Shown one piece after another: positions 18,701 through 26,598 of a stretch of 64,000 nucleotides of DNA. Position 1 is the first letter of the stretch; each line of letters begins with the position of its first letter. The position numbers and the translations under genes were made by a program. Origin of the DNA: Umezawaea tangerina (GTDB lineage: Bacteria; Actinomycetota; Actinomycetes; Mycobacteriales; Pseudonocardiaceae); the NCBI RefSeq assembly GCF_003002815.1, contig NZ_PVTF01000006.1, positions 582,485 through 646,484 of the forward strand, given 5' to 3'. The notes beneath the pieces are model-generated. The model did not search any database. It worked only from the letters and a program-made list of their open reading frames with translations, and was not told the origin of the DNA.

Positions 18701-20204
18701 GGTCCTGAACGCCGACGCGTCGTTGATCGCGACGACCGGTGTCAAGGACGTCAAGGAGGTCGAGGTGCACCGGACGGCGGACGGCTCGCCGGTCGCGGTG
18801 CTGGGCGAGCACACCGACGACGTCACGGCGCTCGCGTTCGACCGCGCGGGCACCACCCTGGCCAGCGCCTCGGCCGACGGCTCGGTGCGGCTGTGGGACA
18901 CCGCCCGGTGGACCACCCGCAAGGTGATCAAGCCGGACTACGAGGCGCACGCGCTGGTGTTCGGCCCGACCGGGTCGACGCTCGTCACCGGCGGCCTCGG
19001 TACCACGGTCGCGGTGTGGGACGCGGTGACCGGCTCGCTGCTGCTCCAGTACTCCACGGGGCCCACGACGGTGCTGGGGCTGGCCCTCAGCGGTGACGGG
19101 CACACCCTGCTCGGCTCCGAGTCCGGCGGCGCGGTGACCAAGTGGGAGACCGGGCGCAGGGTGTTCGGCACGCAGCAGGCCGCCCTCACCGGTGTGGCCT
19201 ACCAGCCGGGCGGGACGGTGTTCGCGGCCACGGCGGGCGACGGGTCGGTGGAGCTGTGGGACAGCGCGACCGGCGCACTGGTGCGGAAGTTCAAGGCGCA
19301 CGACGCCGAGTCGACCGAGGCCGCGTTCAGCCCCGACGGGTCCGCTCTGGCCACCGTGGGCGCCGACGGCGCGGCCGTGCTGTGGGACGTGGCGACCGGT
19401 GCCGAGCTGCGGCGGTTCACCACACCGGGCGCCGAGCTCTCCGGCGTGGCCTTCAGCCCGGACGGCAAGTCGGTCGCGGTGTCCAGCCGCACCCCGGCGA
19501 CCGCGGTCAAGGGCACCGACCTCGACGAGCTGGTCGTGCTGTCCGCGAGCGACTTCTCCGTGGTGGACAGGCGTTCGACCAGGGACGAGCCGCGCAACCC
19601 CGAGACGAACCCGATCGACCCCAACTACCCCTTGGCGGCCGCGTTCAGCCCGGACGGCCGAACGCTCGCCACCGGGCTGTCGGGCGGCAAGGTCGCGCTG
19701 TGGAACCTGGTGGACCCCGGCTCCGCGCTGACGATCCTCCAGGGGCACGACGGCGCGGCGGCGACGGTCGCGTTCAGCCCGGACGGCACGACGCTGGCCA
19801 CCGGTGGCGGGGACCGGCTCATCCGGCTGTGGCGGGTGCGGGACGGCGTGCAGGTCGGCGAGCTCGCGGGCAGCGACTCGACCGTGCGCGCGGTGGCCTA
19901 CAGCCCCGACGGCAGGACCATCGCGAGCGCGAGCCAGGACACCGTGATGCGCCTGTGGGACGTACCCGGCCGTCAGCAGCTGGCCCGCCTGGAGCGGCAC
20001 TGGAACGACCTCAACGCGGTGGACTTCGACGACTCCGGAGACCGGGTCGCCAGCGCGTCGGCCGACGGCACGGTGCTGGTCTGGGACGTCGTCCCCGACC
20101 ACGCCCTGCGGACGGTCTGCGGCCTGCTCGACCGCGACACGATGGCCCAGGACTGGCAGGCGCTGGGACCCGACCGGGGCGACCCGCCCACCTGCCCGAG
20201 CTGA
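15702..20204 (+). CDS. Serine/threonine protein kinase with nSTAND NTPase, transmembrane helix and WD40 propeller
   Basis: A 1,500-residue multidomain signalling protein. Kinase domain about 16-285: LGQGGMGVVHRAY loop (24), VALKRL Lys (46), HRDVKPANIL (136), DFGIA (166), MAPERLSGG. An nSTAND-type P-loop NTPase (about 340-730) follows: Walker A VGASGAGKSSLLHAG, Walker B MVLVVDQFEELF. A single helix (SLLLVLASVAGVVAF, near 780) separates it from about 14 WD40 repeats (about 865-1470; recurring FSPDGTTLATGGGDRLIRLW). Such proteins are Hanks-type kinases thought to sense or assemble partners through the propeller. The helix would place the WD40 part outside the cytoplasm if it spans once, which is unusual. 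ATG 15702 follows a GAGGGG. An FHA-like gene follows after 9 bp. Confidence 0.92.
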   Translation: MDAGGGDQGAGSPDFGPYHVRDLLGQGGMGVVHRAYDSARDRVVALKRLPGSVTDREYRARFQRESRIVAGLSHPNVIPVHDFGEIDGQLYLDMLLVEGIDLRRAMGVGAVDQDRALRILTQVAGALDAAHEHGLVHRDVKPANILIEFGDGTGNGDGGEHAYLADFGIARETSPEATVLTRSGELIGSWDYMAPERLSGGRVDGRSDQYSLACVLFECLTGRLPHAATDPAAKVAAHLLHPAPAPSVFVPTITPALDAVVLRGMAKDPARRFPSATALMTAAAEAAYSGATVRGASATAPGPVLVRDQATLVRAVMRSTAARRPATLVIPHDRPPTCPYPGLSGFEPADAELFHGRGHVVTDLLVRLAEQLDVGEPLVLVGASGAGKSSLLHAGLLPALDAADDAWPSIVLTPGANPVGALAAALADRSTIVAAEWERVVRETPGRFGSVCARSVVADRGRMVLVVDQFEELFTHGTPEADRAAFATALANARPALVVLAVRADLLDRCIELTPLIPALNSPVLLGSMDATELRQAIVSPARDSGVDVEPGLPERLIADLGVRGEVGYDPGALPRLAHALRETWNHRDGPVLTLAAYRRSGGIDGAVARTAEEIHSGLDPEGRRTLRTVLLRLVTVSDDGTVTRRRVDPHEFASGDGDPAVVDRLIAGRLVTVDATGARLSHEALLTAWPRLRDWVDEDRAGLVQRRRFGDAVRVWAESGKQPDDLYRGVRLAALGSWLGTVDDLGPDEREFLDRSNEAEHAEQLAARQRTRRLRGMVAALSLLLVLASVAGVVAFELRRTAQGERDRADAGRQLNLSRQLAAESALARVVDPRRAALGALGAARAGDTVEGRSALLGIAADGYRGRMSGHQGAVTSVAMSADGQVAVSGGRDGSLRLWSVPDRRQIAVLADGDGWYRTVSMSADGKLLAAVDVLKKTVQLWSVPDRKLVSAVPGELVEATLSADGRRIATFDETRVSIRDTATLAETAGFATTHATIMVLNADASLIATTGVKDVKEVEVHRTADGSPVAVLGEHTDDVTALAFDRAGTTLASASADGSVRLWDTARWTTRKVIKPDYEAHALVFGPTGSTLVTGGLGTTVAVWDAVTGSLLLQYSTGPTTVLGLALSGDGHTLLGSESGGAVTKWETGRRVFGTQQAALTGVAYQPGGTVFAATAGDGSVELWDSATGALVRKFKAHDAESTEAAFSPDGSALATVGADGAAVLWDVATGAELRRFTTPGAELSGVAFSPDGKSVAVSSRTPATAVKGTDLDELVVLSASDFSVVDRRSTRDEPRNPETNPIDPNYPLAAAFSPDGRTLATGLSGGKVALWNLVDPGSALTILQGHDGAAATVAFSPDGTTLATGGGDRLIRLWRVRDGVQVGELAGSDSTVRAVAYSPDGRTIASASQDTVMRLWDVPGRQQLARLERHWNDLNAVDFDDSGDRVASASADGTVLVWDVVPDHALRTVCGLLDRDTMAQDWQALGPDRGDPPTCPS

Positions 20205-20213
20205 GGAGCGGCC

Positions 20214-21068
20214 GTGCCCAGGGTGGTGGTCAGGGGAACCGGGATGGCCTCGGTCGTGCTGGGGTCGGGCGAGTCGCTGCTGTTCGGGCGGGCGCCGCAC
20301 TACGCGCTCGGTCCGCACCGGGGGCCGGGCCGGACCGCGCTCACGTTGCCGGGCTGCGCACCGCACGTGTCCCGGCTGGTCGGCGAGCTGGTGGTCGGGA
20401 CGGACACGGTGACGCTGACCTGGCTCGGTGCCGGGGAAGCGCAGCTGTCCGGGCTGTTCGACGCGCCCGGCGGGGCCCGGCGGGTGGTGCTGACGCGGTC
20501 GGCGTCGGCACTGCTCGACGAGGGCGAGAACCAGCTGGTGCTGCTGCTCGGCCGGGTCGGCGGTGACGGGGGTTTCACGGACCTGCTGATCACGGTGGAC
20601 GTGGAGCGGGTGGACGTCGTCCGGGCGGCCACCCCCGGACCGCCGTCGGGGGTCGACGAGACGCGGACCGGGCCGGGGCTGGTCCGGGGTGGGCGGGACT
20701 GGTACGTCGCGCTGGCGTTGACGGAACCGTGGCTGGTCGGCGAGGACGACTACCCGCGGCCGCCGTCGAACCGGGAGATCTTCGAACGGGTCGAGGGCTG
20801 GCACGGGTACGCGTGGAGCCTGCACCGGCCGCAGCGGGTGGACGACGCGATCCGGGCCATCTCGGCGCTGGCCTTCGGGGTGCGGGACGACCCGTTCCGG
20901 GCACCGCACGTGGGGCGGTTGCAGAACATCAGGTTCGCGGTGGCGCGGCGGGCGGCGGAGATGCGGCTGGTGACGGCCGCGGACCTCGCCGAGGTGGAGA
21001 GGACGGCTCGGGCGCGCAGGAGCGTTGGCGGACAGGGGAAAGAGGGCGGTCCGGCGCCCGGCGCGTGA
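20214..21068 (+). CDS. FHA-like domain protein, probable partner of the upstream kinase
   Basis: A 284-residue cytosolic protein starting at GTG behind GAGGAG, 9 bp after the kinase. The first 100 residues read like a divergent FHA phosphothreonine-binding fold (ESLLFGR, then HVSRLVGEL at the place of the SxxH/SR motif). Residues about 155-250 form a helical module (LALTEPWL, PSNREIFERV, DDAIRAISALAFGV) seen behind FHA-like domains in other actinomycete kinase operons. Binding of the phosphorylated kinase is inferred from linkage. The last 30 residues are basic and Gly-rich, probably disordered. Confidence 0.7.
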   Translation: MPRVVVRGTGMASVVLGSGESLLFGRAPHYALGPHRGPGRTALTLPGCAPHVSRLVGELVVGTDTVTLTWLGAGEAQLSGLFDAPGGARRVVLTRSASALLDEGENQLVLLLGRVGGDGGFTDLLITVDVERVDVVRAATPGPPSGVDETRTGPGLVRGGRDWYVALALTEPWLVGEDDYPRPPSNREIFERVEGWHGYAWSLHRPQRVDDAIRAISALAFGVRDDPFRAPHVGRLQNIRFAVARRAAEMRLVTAADLAEVERTARARRSVGGQGKEGGPAPGA

Positions 21069-21086
21069 TCGGGCCGGGAGTCGGGA

Positions 21087-21099
21087 AGCGGAAACTTCC
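21087..21099. promoter_or_regulatory. Palindromic motif AGCGGAAACTTCC
   Basis: GGAAACTTCC in the 182-bp gap before the small membrane protein gene. A near copy (AGCGGAAGTTTCCG) occurs at 23583-23596, before the P450 and lipocalin-like genes. The shared AGCGGAA-TTCC core suggests a common regulator; none is identified. Confidence 0.4.
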
Positions 21100-21250
21100 A
21101 CCCTCGGCTTGCTCGCCGGAACGCCCGGCGCTCCCTAGCCTTCCAACCATGCGCAGACCGGAGAACCGGTCGACTCCCCTGCTCCACCGCGATGTTCCGC
21201 CGTACCCGGATCCGGACGGCGGTGCCTCGCCGTCGCCGAGAGGAACCGCC

Positions 21251-21706
21251 ATGGTCCAGCCATTTCCCCCCGAGTCCCCGCGGGTGCCCACGCCGTCCGC
21301 GACCGACGCGCCCCGGCCGCCCGCACCGCCCGCGAAGTCCACGTGGCCGGAGCGGCCGCGCAAGTCGACGGGCATGGTCGTGCTGCTGGTCGTGCTGACG
21401 CTGGCCAACTCGCTCTCCCTGCTGGTCGGCCTGATGGGCTGGGCCGACGAGGTCGAGCACGGCGCGGAGATGGACGAGCCGCTACTGCAGGCGTTCGTGT
21501 TCGGCAGCCTGATCAGCGTCGTCGCGCTGGTCGGGATCGGCGGCGCCTGGGCCACCCGGATCTGGGGTCCTCGGCTCTACGCGGGCTGTGTCGTCGTCAG
21601 CGTGCTGATGAGCGTCTTCATCCTGCACGGCTTCTCGCCGCTCAGCCTGATCGGTGTCGCCCTCGCGGTCGGGCTGTGGCTCAGCGCCGAGTCCAGCTGG
21701 CAGTAG
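21251..21706 (+). CDS. Small integral membrane protein of unknown function
   Basis: A 151-residue protein with a Pro-rich cytosolic N-terminus (1-40) and four hydrophobic helices (about 43-63, 76-97, 105-122, 125-147). ATG 21251 is preferred because GAGAGGA precedes it; an in-frame ATG at 21149 would add a basic, unconserved-looking extension. The last 225 bp overlap the antisense 3' end of the trypsin-like gene. I do not recognise a family. Confidence 0.7.
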   Translation: MVQPFPPESPRVPTPSATDAPRPPAPPAKSTWPERPRKSTGMVVLLVVLTLANSLSLLVGLMGWADEVEHGAEMDEPLLQAFVFGSLISVVALVGIGGAWATRIWGPRLYAGCVVVSVLMSVFILHGFSPLSLIGVALAVGLWLSAESSWQ

Positions 21707-22882
21707 CGGGATCCCGAGCGGCGGAGTGTCCATCGTGGACACCCGCCGCTTCCGGTCGCGGACGAGCAGGGCGATGGCGACCAGGAGCACGAGGACGGCC
21801 GCGGCGCCCAGGAACGCGGAGCAGCGGACGAGGCGGTCGGGCAGCGGGTCGGGGTCTCCGCCCTTCCCGATCGCCAGCTCGCGGTAGGCGATGGCCTGTT
21901 CGTGGGACGGGGTCGCCGCCAGCACAGCGTCCAGGTACTCGACGGCGCCGTCGAAGTCGTTCGCGTAGTAGCGGTCCAGGGCGGCGCGGTAGTCGCGGTC
22001 CAATGGGCCGGGTTCGGCGGTGATCCCCTTGCCGCGCAGCAGTTCCGCGAGGGTGGTGGTGGCGCTGGCGAAGCGGGTGTCGCCCAGGGAGCTCAGGATG
22101 CCGACCAGGCGGCCCTGGGAGTCGACCACGGGGCCGCCGGTCATGCCGTTGTCGGCGGTGGCGCTGACCTCGTAGAACGGCCGCGTCCCCCTGGTGCGGT
22201 GGCCGGAGACGCGGCCGTCGCGGCTGCTGGGCTCCAGACCGGGGTCGACGGGGTCGGTGTCGGACACGGGGTAGCCGATCGCGAGGACCGGCGTGCCGAC
22301 CGGCGGGGCGTCGGGGCGCAGCTCGATCGACGGCAGGTTCTGGCGCGGGATCCTGAGGACGGCGACGTCGCCGTCGTCGGGGGCGACCAGGTCCACGACG
22401 GTGGCGGGGGCGGAGTCGGTCCGGCGTTCGCCGCCGTCGCGTTCCGAGCGCTCCACCGCGATCCGCCGGTCCACCGGGCGGCCGGGGTTCGCGCCCTCGG
22501 CGACCGCGCGGTCGGCGAACGCCTGTCGCGCCTTGGCCGGGTCGCCGATCCGGCCGACCTTCGCGAGGTCGGCGACGGCCGCGTCGAACAGGAGTCCGGC
22601 ACCACCGGCGGGTCCGGTGTGGACGCACCGGCTCGCGGTCGCGACGTACCCGTCGGGCGCGACGACGACACCGGTGCAGTGGGTCCGCACCTCGTACCCC
22701 GCGGTGCCGCCGAACACCTCACCCGTCAGCTTGTCCCGCACCCACCCGTGCCAGTCGACCGTGACGGCCACGACGCCCGGCCTGGCCAGGGCGGCGGCGA
22801 GCTCTTCGGGACTGGCCGGTTGCGCGGCCAGGGCCGGCGGCGCGACGAGGAGCGCGGCCGCGCACAGCCCGACGACCCGCAT
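21482..22882 (-). CDS. Secreted trypsin-fold pseudoprotease with C-terminal membrane anchor
   Basis: A 466-residue frame. Signal peptide 1-20; the chymotrypsin fold runs to about 290. At the catalytic positions I read TASRCVH (Arg85 where TAxHC is expected), DDGDVAVLRI (Asp kept) and GMTGGPVVD (Thr248 in place of Ser). Two of the three triad residues are therefore replaced, so proteolysis is unlikely. A short helical repeat (about 300-345) and one membrane helix (FLGAAAVLVLLVAIALLV, about 362-380) follow. The terminal 70 residues are low-complexity and antisense to the neighbouring membrane-protein gene; probably a stop was lost. ATG overlaps the upstream gene's TGA (TGATG), indicating coupling with the lipocalin-like gene. 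Confidence 0.75.
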   Translation of the reverse strand: MRVVGLCAAALLVAPPALAAQPASPEELAAALARPGVVAVTVDWHGWVRDKLTGEVFGGTAGYEVRTHCTGVVVAPDGYVATASRCVHTGPAGGAGLLFDAAVADLAKVGRIGDPAKARQAFADRAVAEGANPGRPVDRRIAVERSERDGGERRTDSAPATVVDLVAPDDGDVAVLRIPRQNLPSIELRPDAPPVGTPVLAIGYPVSDTDPVDPGLEPSSRDGRVSGHRTRGTRPFYEVSATADNGMTGGPVVDSQGRLVGILSSLGDTRFASATTTLAELLRGKGITAEPGPLDRDYRAALDRYYANDFDGAVEYLDAVLAATPSHEQAIAYRELAIGKGGDPDPLPDRLVRCSAFLGAAAVLVLLVAIALLVRDRKRRVSTMDTPPLGIPLLPAGLGAEPQPDREGDTDQAERREAVQDEDAHQHADDDTARVEPRTPDPGGPGAADPDQRDDADQAAEHERLQ

Positions 22883-23538
22883 CAGCCGTACACCCCGAAC
22901 GCCGACGTGCGCTCCCACACCGACCGGTAGCCCGTCTTCCCGTTCTCGACGACCCTCTTCCCCTCGCAGGTGTACTCGTCGACCTCGGTGTAGTCGGTGT
23001 CCCCCGTCACCAGCTCGGTGTTGATCAGCCCGCGCTGGTCGTAGTACGCCCACGTGAGCGACGAGTTGCCCCGCTTCGAGTAGGTGACCGCCTTGTCGTC
23101 GGCGGCCCACCGGTACTCGATGCTGCCGTTCCCGACCATCCGCAGCTCCCGGCCCTGGAAGACCGTCGTGATCACGAAGTCCTTCTGCCGCTCCACGATC
23201 GTCCCGTCCGGCCGGAACTCGAACTCCCGCCCGCTGCCGGTGAACCGCATCTCCGGCTGGTTCGTGTAGAACTTGACCATGAAGGTCTCGTCGACCGACC
23301 GCCACGACCCGACGAGGCAGATCGACGGCCCCGCGGGCCTCGACGACGACGGCCGCGCACTCGGCGACGGCGACCCGACCGGCTCCGCACCACCGGCCGC
23401 CCCTCCGCAACACGACTCCGGCCCACCCCCGGTCGCCACCACCGCCGTCACCGCTGTGGATGCGAGGAGCGCGCACGCCGTGGCGACGGCCATGAGCACG
23501 ATGACGGACTTCCCGGGTAACACAGGCGAACCGCTCAC
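22882..23538 (-). CDS. Membrane-anchored or secreted lipocalin-like protein
   Basis: A 218-residue protein with one N-terminal hydrophobic segment (VIVLMAVATACALLASTAVTAVV), a Pro/Ser-rich linker containing a Cys pair, and a beta-rich domain (about 75-205) opening with CLVGSWRSVDETFMVKFY and containing MVGNGSIEYRW. This resembles actinobacterial lipocalin/META-like extracytoplasmic proteins. Ligand unknown. It is translationally coupled (TGATG) to the trypsin-fold pseudoprotease, suggesting they act together at the cell surface. Confidence 0.7.
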   Translation of the reverse strand: MSGSPVLPGKSVIVLMAVATACALLASTAVTAVVATGGGPESCCGGAAGGAEPVGSPSPSARPSSSRPAGPSICLVGSWRSVDETFMVKFYTNQPEMRFTGSGREFEFRPDGTIVERQKDFVITTVFQGRELRMVGNGSIEYRWAADDKAVTYSKRGNSSLTWAYYDQRGLINTELVTGDTDYTEVDEYTCEGKRVVENGKTGYRSVWERTSAFGVYG

Positions 23539-23582
23539 GCACCCATGCTATTGAGCGGGCCGCCGCCGACGGGTCCTGAGAA

Positions 23583-23596
23583 AGCGGAAGTTTCCG
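23583..23596. promoter_or_regulatory. Palindromic motif AGCGGAAGTTTCCG
   Basis: CGGAAGTTTCCG, nearly palindromic, lies in the 163-bp divergent gap between the lipocalin-like and P450 genes. It matches the element at 21087-21099, so the three transcripts around may share a regulator. Confidence 0.4.
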
Positions 23597-23701
23597 AAGT
23601 GTGCCCCGACCGGGTAGTGGGGCTGGGCCGTCCGAATGAACCTGGGCGGGCGGGCCGTTCGGCAGGTTCGCCGGACCGGGCGGTCTACCTATGGTCGAGG
23701 C

Positions 23702-24979
23702 ATGACGAGCACCCTGGACCTGCGTGGTGAGGACTTCCTCGGTGATCCGCAGGGCGTGCTGCGCGGGTTGCGGGAGGCGGACTGGTTCGCGGAGACGGCG
23801 ATGGGGCCGGCGATCCTGCGGTACGACGAGGTGCGGGCGTTGTTGTCGTCGTGGTCGTTGCGGACACCGGGGGTGGACTTCCTGGCGGCGCAGGGGATCA
23901 CGGACGGGCCGGTGGTGGAGGCGGTGCGGGGGTTCCTGCTGAGCGCGGACGGGGACGACCACCAGCGGGTGCGGCGGTCGGTGGGCAAGGCGTTCACGGT
24001 GCGGCGGGTGGAGGACTTCCGGTGCCTGGCTGGGGATCTGGCCGACGAGCTGGTCGCCGGGCTGGGGAAACGGGCCGGGCAGGGGGCCGGGACCACGCGG
24101 AACGAGGGACCTGGGAGCGGACTGGGGAGCGGGCCTGGAAACGGGCCGGGCGGTGGACCTGGGAGTGGGGTGGAGAGCGGGGGCGGGTTCGACTTCGTCG
24201 AGGGGTTCGCGCAGCCGTTCGCGTTGGGGGCGTTGTGCCGGTTCGTGGGGATTCCCGAGGACGTGCGGCGCGAGGTCGGCGAGTGGACGGCGGACGTGGG
24301 GCTGGTGTTCGGGTTGGGGGTGGCCGAGCACGTGCCGCGGATCGAGGCCGCGTTGGAGAACCTGCACGGGTTCATCGACGACCTGCTGGACCAGCGCCGC
24401 CGCTCACCGCAGGACGACCTCCTCAGCGCGCTGGTCGACCAGTCGCTCACCGAGGCGGAGCTGCGGTCGCTGGTGATCACGCTGTTGTCGGCGGGCCACG
24501 GTTCGGTGCGGCACCAGCTCGGCAACGCGATGGCGGCGTTCCTGGCGCACCCCGACCAGTGGCGGCTGCTGGCCGCCGACCCGTCGCTCGCCGAGCAGGC
24601 CGCGGAGGAGGTCGTGCGGCACAGCCCGTCCGCGCTGCTCGGGCTGCCGCGCGTCGTCAAGGAGGACATCCGGGTCAACGGCACGACGTTCGCGGCGGGC
24701 AGCTGGGTCCTGCCGGTGACGGGGTCCGCCAACCGGGACGCGGCGGTGTACGACGAGCCGGACCGGCTGGACATCACGGTCGCGCGGACGGCGCACCTGA
24801 CCTACGGCGGCGGCATCCACTACTGCCTCGGTGCCGCACTGGCACGCGTCGAGCTCCAGGAGGCGCTGCCCCGGCTGGCCGCCGCGATGCCGGACGTCCG
24901 CGCCGACGGCCCGGCGAAGTGGTTGCCCCCCAACGAGGTCGGGTACGGACCGCTGTCCCTGCCGCTACGCACCCCGTGA
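23702..24979 (+). CDS. Cytochrome P450 with a glycine-rich insertion
   Basis: A 425-residue bacterial class I P450. Heme-binding loop YGGGIHYCLGAALARVEL with the thiolate at Cys375; ExxR as EEVVRHSP; I-helix SAGHGSVRHQ, where the usual AGxxTT acid/Thr pair is replaced by His-Gly-Ser. That change may alter oxygen activation. Residues about 123-162 are a Gly/Pro/Ser-rich low-complexity insert (GPGSGLGSGPGNGPGG) in a surface loop, not normal in the family. No ferredoxin or reductase gene is adjacent. It monooxygenates an unknown small molecule. ATG 23702 starts the conserved N-terminus; a TATGGT box only 8 bp upstream would make the mRNA leaderless. Confidence 0.9.
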   Translation: MTSTLDLRGEDFLGDPQGVLRGLREADWFAETAMGPAILRYDEVRALLSSWSLRTPGVDFLAAQGITDGPVVEAVRGFLLSADGDDHQRVRRSVGKAFTVRRVEDFRCLAGDLADELVAGLGKRAGQGAGTTRNEGPGSGLGSGPGNGPGGGPGSGVESGGGFDFVEGFAQPFALGALCRFVGIPEDVRREVGEWTADVGLVFGLGVAEHVPRIEAALENLHGFIDDLLDQRRRSPQDDLLSALVDQSLTEAELRSLVITLLSAGHGSVRHQLGNAMAAFLAHPDQWRLLAADPSLAEQAAEEVVRHSPSALLGLPRVVKEDIRVNGTTFAAGSWVLPVTGSANRDAAVYDEPDRLDITVARTAHLTYGGGIHYCLGAALARVELQEALPRLAAAMPDVRADGPAKWLPPNEVGYGPLSLPLRTP

Positions 24980-24982
24980 CAG

Positions 24983-25018
24983 CACCGCGGGCCCGACCCG
25001 GTGGTCGGGCCCGCGGTG
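24983..25018. terminator. Bidirectional terminator between P450 and subtilase genes
   Basis: A 16-bp perfect GC stem (24983-24998 with 25003-25018) around a CGGT loop lies between the convergent 3' ends. Confidence 0.85.
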
Positions 25019-25028
25019 GTCGAGGGGA

Positions 25029-26234
25029 CTACGCGGAGGGGGCCAGGAACAGCAGGCGGTTCGGGGAGCCCGAGCCGGGGTTGGTGACCTTGTTGGGGGT
25101 CGCCGCCGCGACGAGGGCCGAGGAGACCTGGGCCGGGGTGGCGGTGGTGTGGGTCTGGAGGTAGCGGGCGGCGACACCGGCGACGTGCGGGGTGGCCATC
25201 GAGGTGCCGCTGATCGTGTTGGTGGCGGTGTCGCTGGTGCCCCAGGACGAGGTGATCCCGCTGCCGGGGGCGAACAGGTCGAGCACGCTGCCGAAGTTGG
25301 AGTAGCTGGCGCGGGCGTCGGTGCGCTCGGTGGCGCCGACGGTGATGGCCTGCGTCACGCGGGCCGGGGAGAACGTGCTGGCGTTGGCGTTGCTGTTGCC
25401 CGCCGCGACGGCGTAGGTCACGCCGGAGGCGATCGAGCGGCGCACGGCGTCGTCGATGGCGGTGGACGCGCCGCCGCCCAGGCTCAGGTTCGCGACAGCG
25501 GGCTTGACGGCGTTGGCGGTCACCCAGTCGATGCCCGCGACGACCCCGGCGAGCGTACCGGAACCGCTGTTGTCGAGCACGCGGACCGCGACGACCTTCG
25601 CGCCCTTCGCGACGCCGTACTGGCTGCCCGCGATGGTGCCGGCGACGTGCGTGCCGTGGCCGTTGCCGTCCTGCGCTACGGCGTCGTTGTCGACGAAGTC
25701 ACGGCCGTTGGCCGCGCGCCCGCCGAACGTCTGGTGGCTGATCCGCACGCCGGTGTCGATCACGTACGCCGTGACGCCCGACCCCGTCGACGTGTAGCTG
25801 TAGGCCGAGTCGAGGGGCGGGTTCGCCTGGTCGATCCGGTCCAGACCCCACGACGGCGGGTTCGACTGCGTCGTCTCGACGTGGAACACCTGGTCCTGCT
25901 CCACGTACTCGACGGCCGGGTCGGCCGCGAGCCGCTTCGCCTGGGACTCCGAGAGCTTCACGCTGAAACCGCGCAGCGCGCTGCCGTACACGCGGTCCAC
26001 GGCGCCACCGAACCGGGCCGCCACGGTGTTCGCCGTGGCCTCCGTGCTCGACAGCGCCGCGGGTGTGTCCTTCAGCTTGACGACGTAGCTGCCGGACACC
26101 TTCTCCTTGGCGTCGGCGGAACGGATCTCGCCGGTCGCGGCCTGTGCCGGGGAAGCCAGCAGGGTTACGGCCGTGGTGACCACCGCGGCCACCCCGACAC
26201 CGGCCAGGAACCGGACCTGTCGTGACTCTCGCAT
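25029..26234 (-). CDS. Secreted S8 subtilase, proteinase K-like (copy 1)
   Basis: A 401-residue extracellular serine protease. Signal peptide 1-32 ([12 protein letters not shown] to ASPAQA), inhibitor_I9 propeptide (about 45-122, YVVKLKD to [10 protein letters not shown]), then the peptidase domain with Asp160 (YVIDTGV), His193 (GHGTHVAG) and Ser345 (GTSMATPH). The oxyanion Asn is in [10 protein letters not shown]. It ends without a P-domain or CBM. The start at 26234 fits the signal peptide and the shared MRxSxQVRFLAG of copies 2 and 4. A TTGACA-17-AATCTT promoter lies 100 bp upstream. It is the last of four paralogues in 6.5 kb. Confidence 0.93.
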   Translation of the reverse strand: MRESRQVRFLAGVGVAAVVTTAVTLLASPAQAATGEIRSADAKEKVSGSYVVKLKDTPAALSSTEATANTVAARFGGAVDRVYGSALRGFSVKLSESQAKRLAADPAVEYVEQDQVFHVETTQSNPPSWGLDRIDQANPPLDSAYSYTSTGSGVTAYVIDTGVRISHQTFGGRAANGRDFVDNDAVAQDGNGHGTHVAGTIAGSQYGVAKGAKVVAVRVLDNSGSGTLAGVVAGIDWVTANAVKPAVANLSLGGGASTAIDDAVRRSIASGVTYAVAAGNSNANASTFSPARVTQAITVGATERTDARASYSNFGSVLDLFAPGSGITSSWGTSDTATNTISGTSMATPHVAGVAARYLQTHTTATPAQVSSALVAAATPNKVTNPGSGSPNRLLFLAPSA

Positions 26235-26333
26235 TCGTGAACCCCATTCTCGGATTGTGTCCGCCACGTCCACAGGGAGGGGAAGTGGCTGGTCACAACC
26301 GTAAGCAGCGAACGAGAACAGGGGAAAGGCCGA

Positions 26334-26384
26334 AAGATTGCCAGTTCATCGCGAGATGTCAAAACATGTTTCTACCTCGGGTTT
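26334..26384 (-). promoter_or_regulatory. Promoter and shared upstream block of subtilase copy 1
   Basis: Minus strand: TTGACA (26362-26357), 17 nt, AATCTT (26339-26334). Just upstream of the -35 box is a block (26357-26384), AAACCC-GAGGTAGAAACAT-GTTT when read in gene direction, that recurs before copy 2 at 28902-28930 with few changes. It contains the palindrome AAACATGTTT and overlaps the DUF397 stop codon. It is a good candidate activator or repressor site. Confidence 0.55.
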
Positions 26385-26584
26385 CCCAACCCGTGAAAAC
26401 CATTGACGAGAAAGGACTTCCAGTGTTCCGCGGGAAATGACAGCATTCCGACAGCGGGGTTTTTTGAATCACGGATGGCCACCACGTTACCCGCGAAGGC
26501 CACCTCGACACATGCGTCGTTGCTGCCACCGCCGCTACGGCTGCTCTTGCGCCAAGCAAGCCGGGAAGCGTCCACATTGGACAA
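26372..26584 (-). CDS. DUF397 domain protein
   Basis: A 70-residue protein with the hallmarks of DUF397: WRKSSRSGG, DACVEVAF, VAIRDSKNP and a terminal HWKSFLV. These small proteins are nearly always encoded beside XRE/Scr1-type regulators, and here the regulator ends 14 bp upstream. Known pairs behave as a regulator with a small antagonist or partner. Its stop codon lies inside the upstream block of the subtilase promoter. Confidence 0.92.
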   Translation of the reverse strand: MSNVDASRLAWRKSSRSGGGSNDACVEVAFAGNVVAIRDSKNPAVGMLSFPAEHWKSFLVNGFHGLGNPR

Positions 26585-26598
26585 TTAGATCGCCTCAC

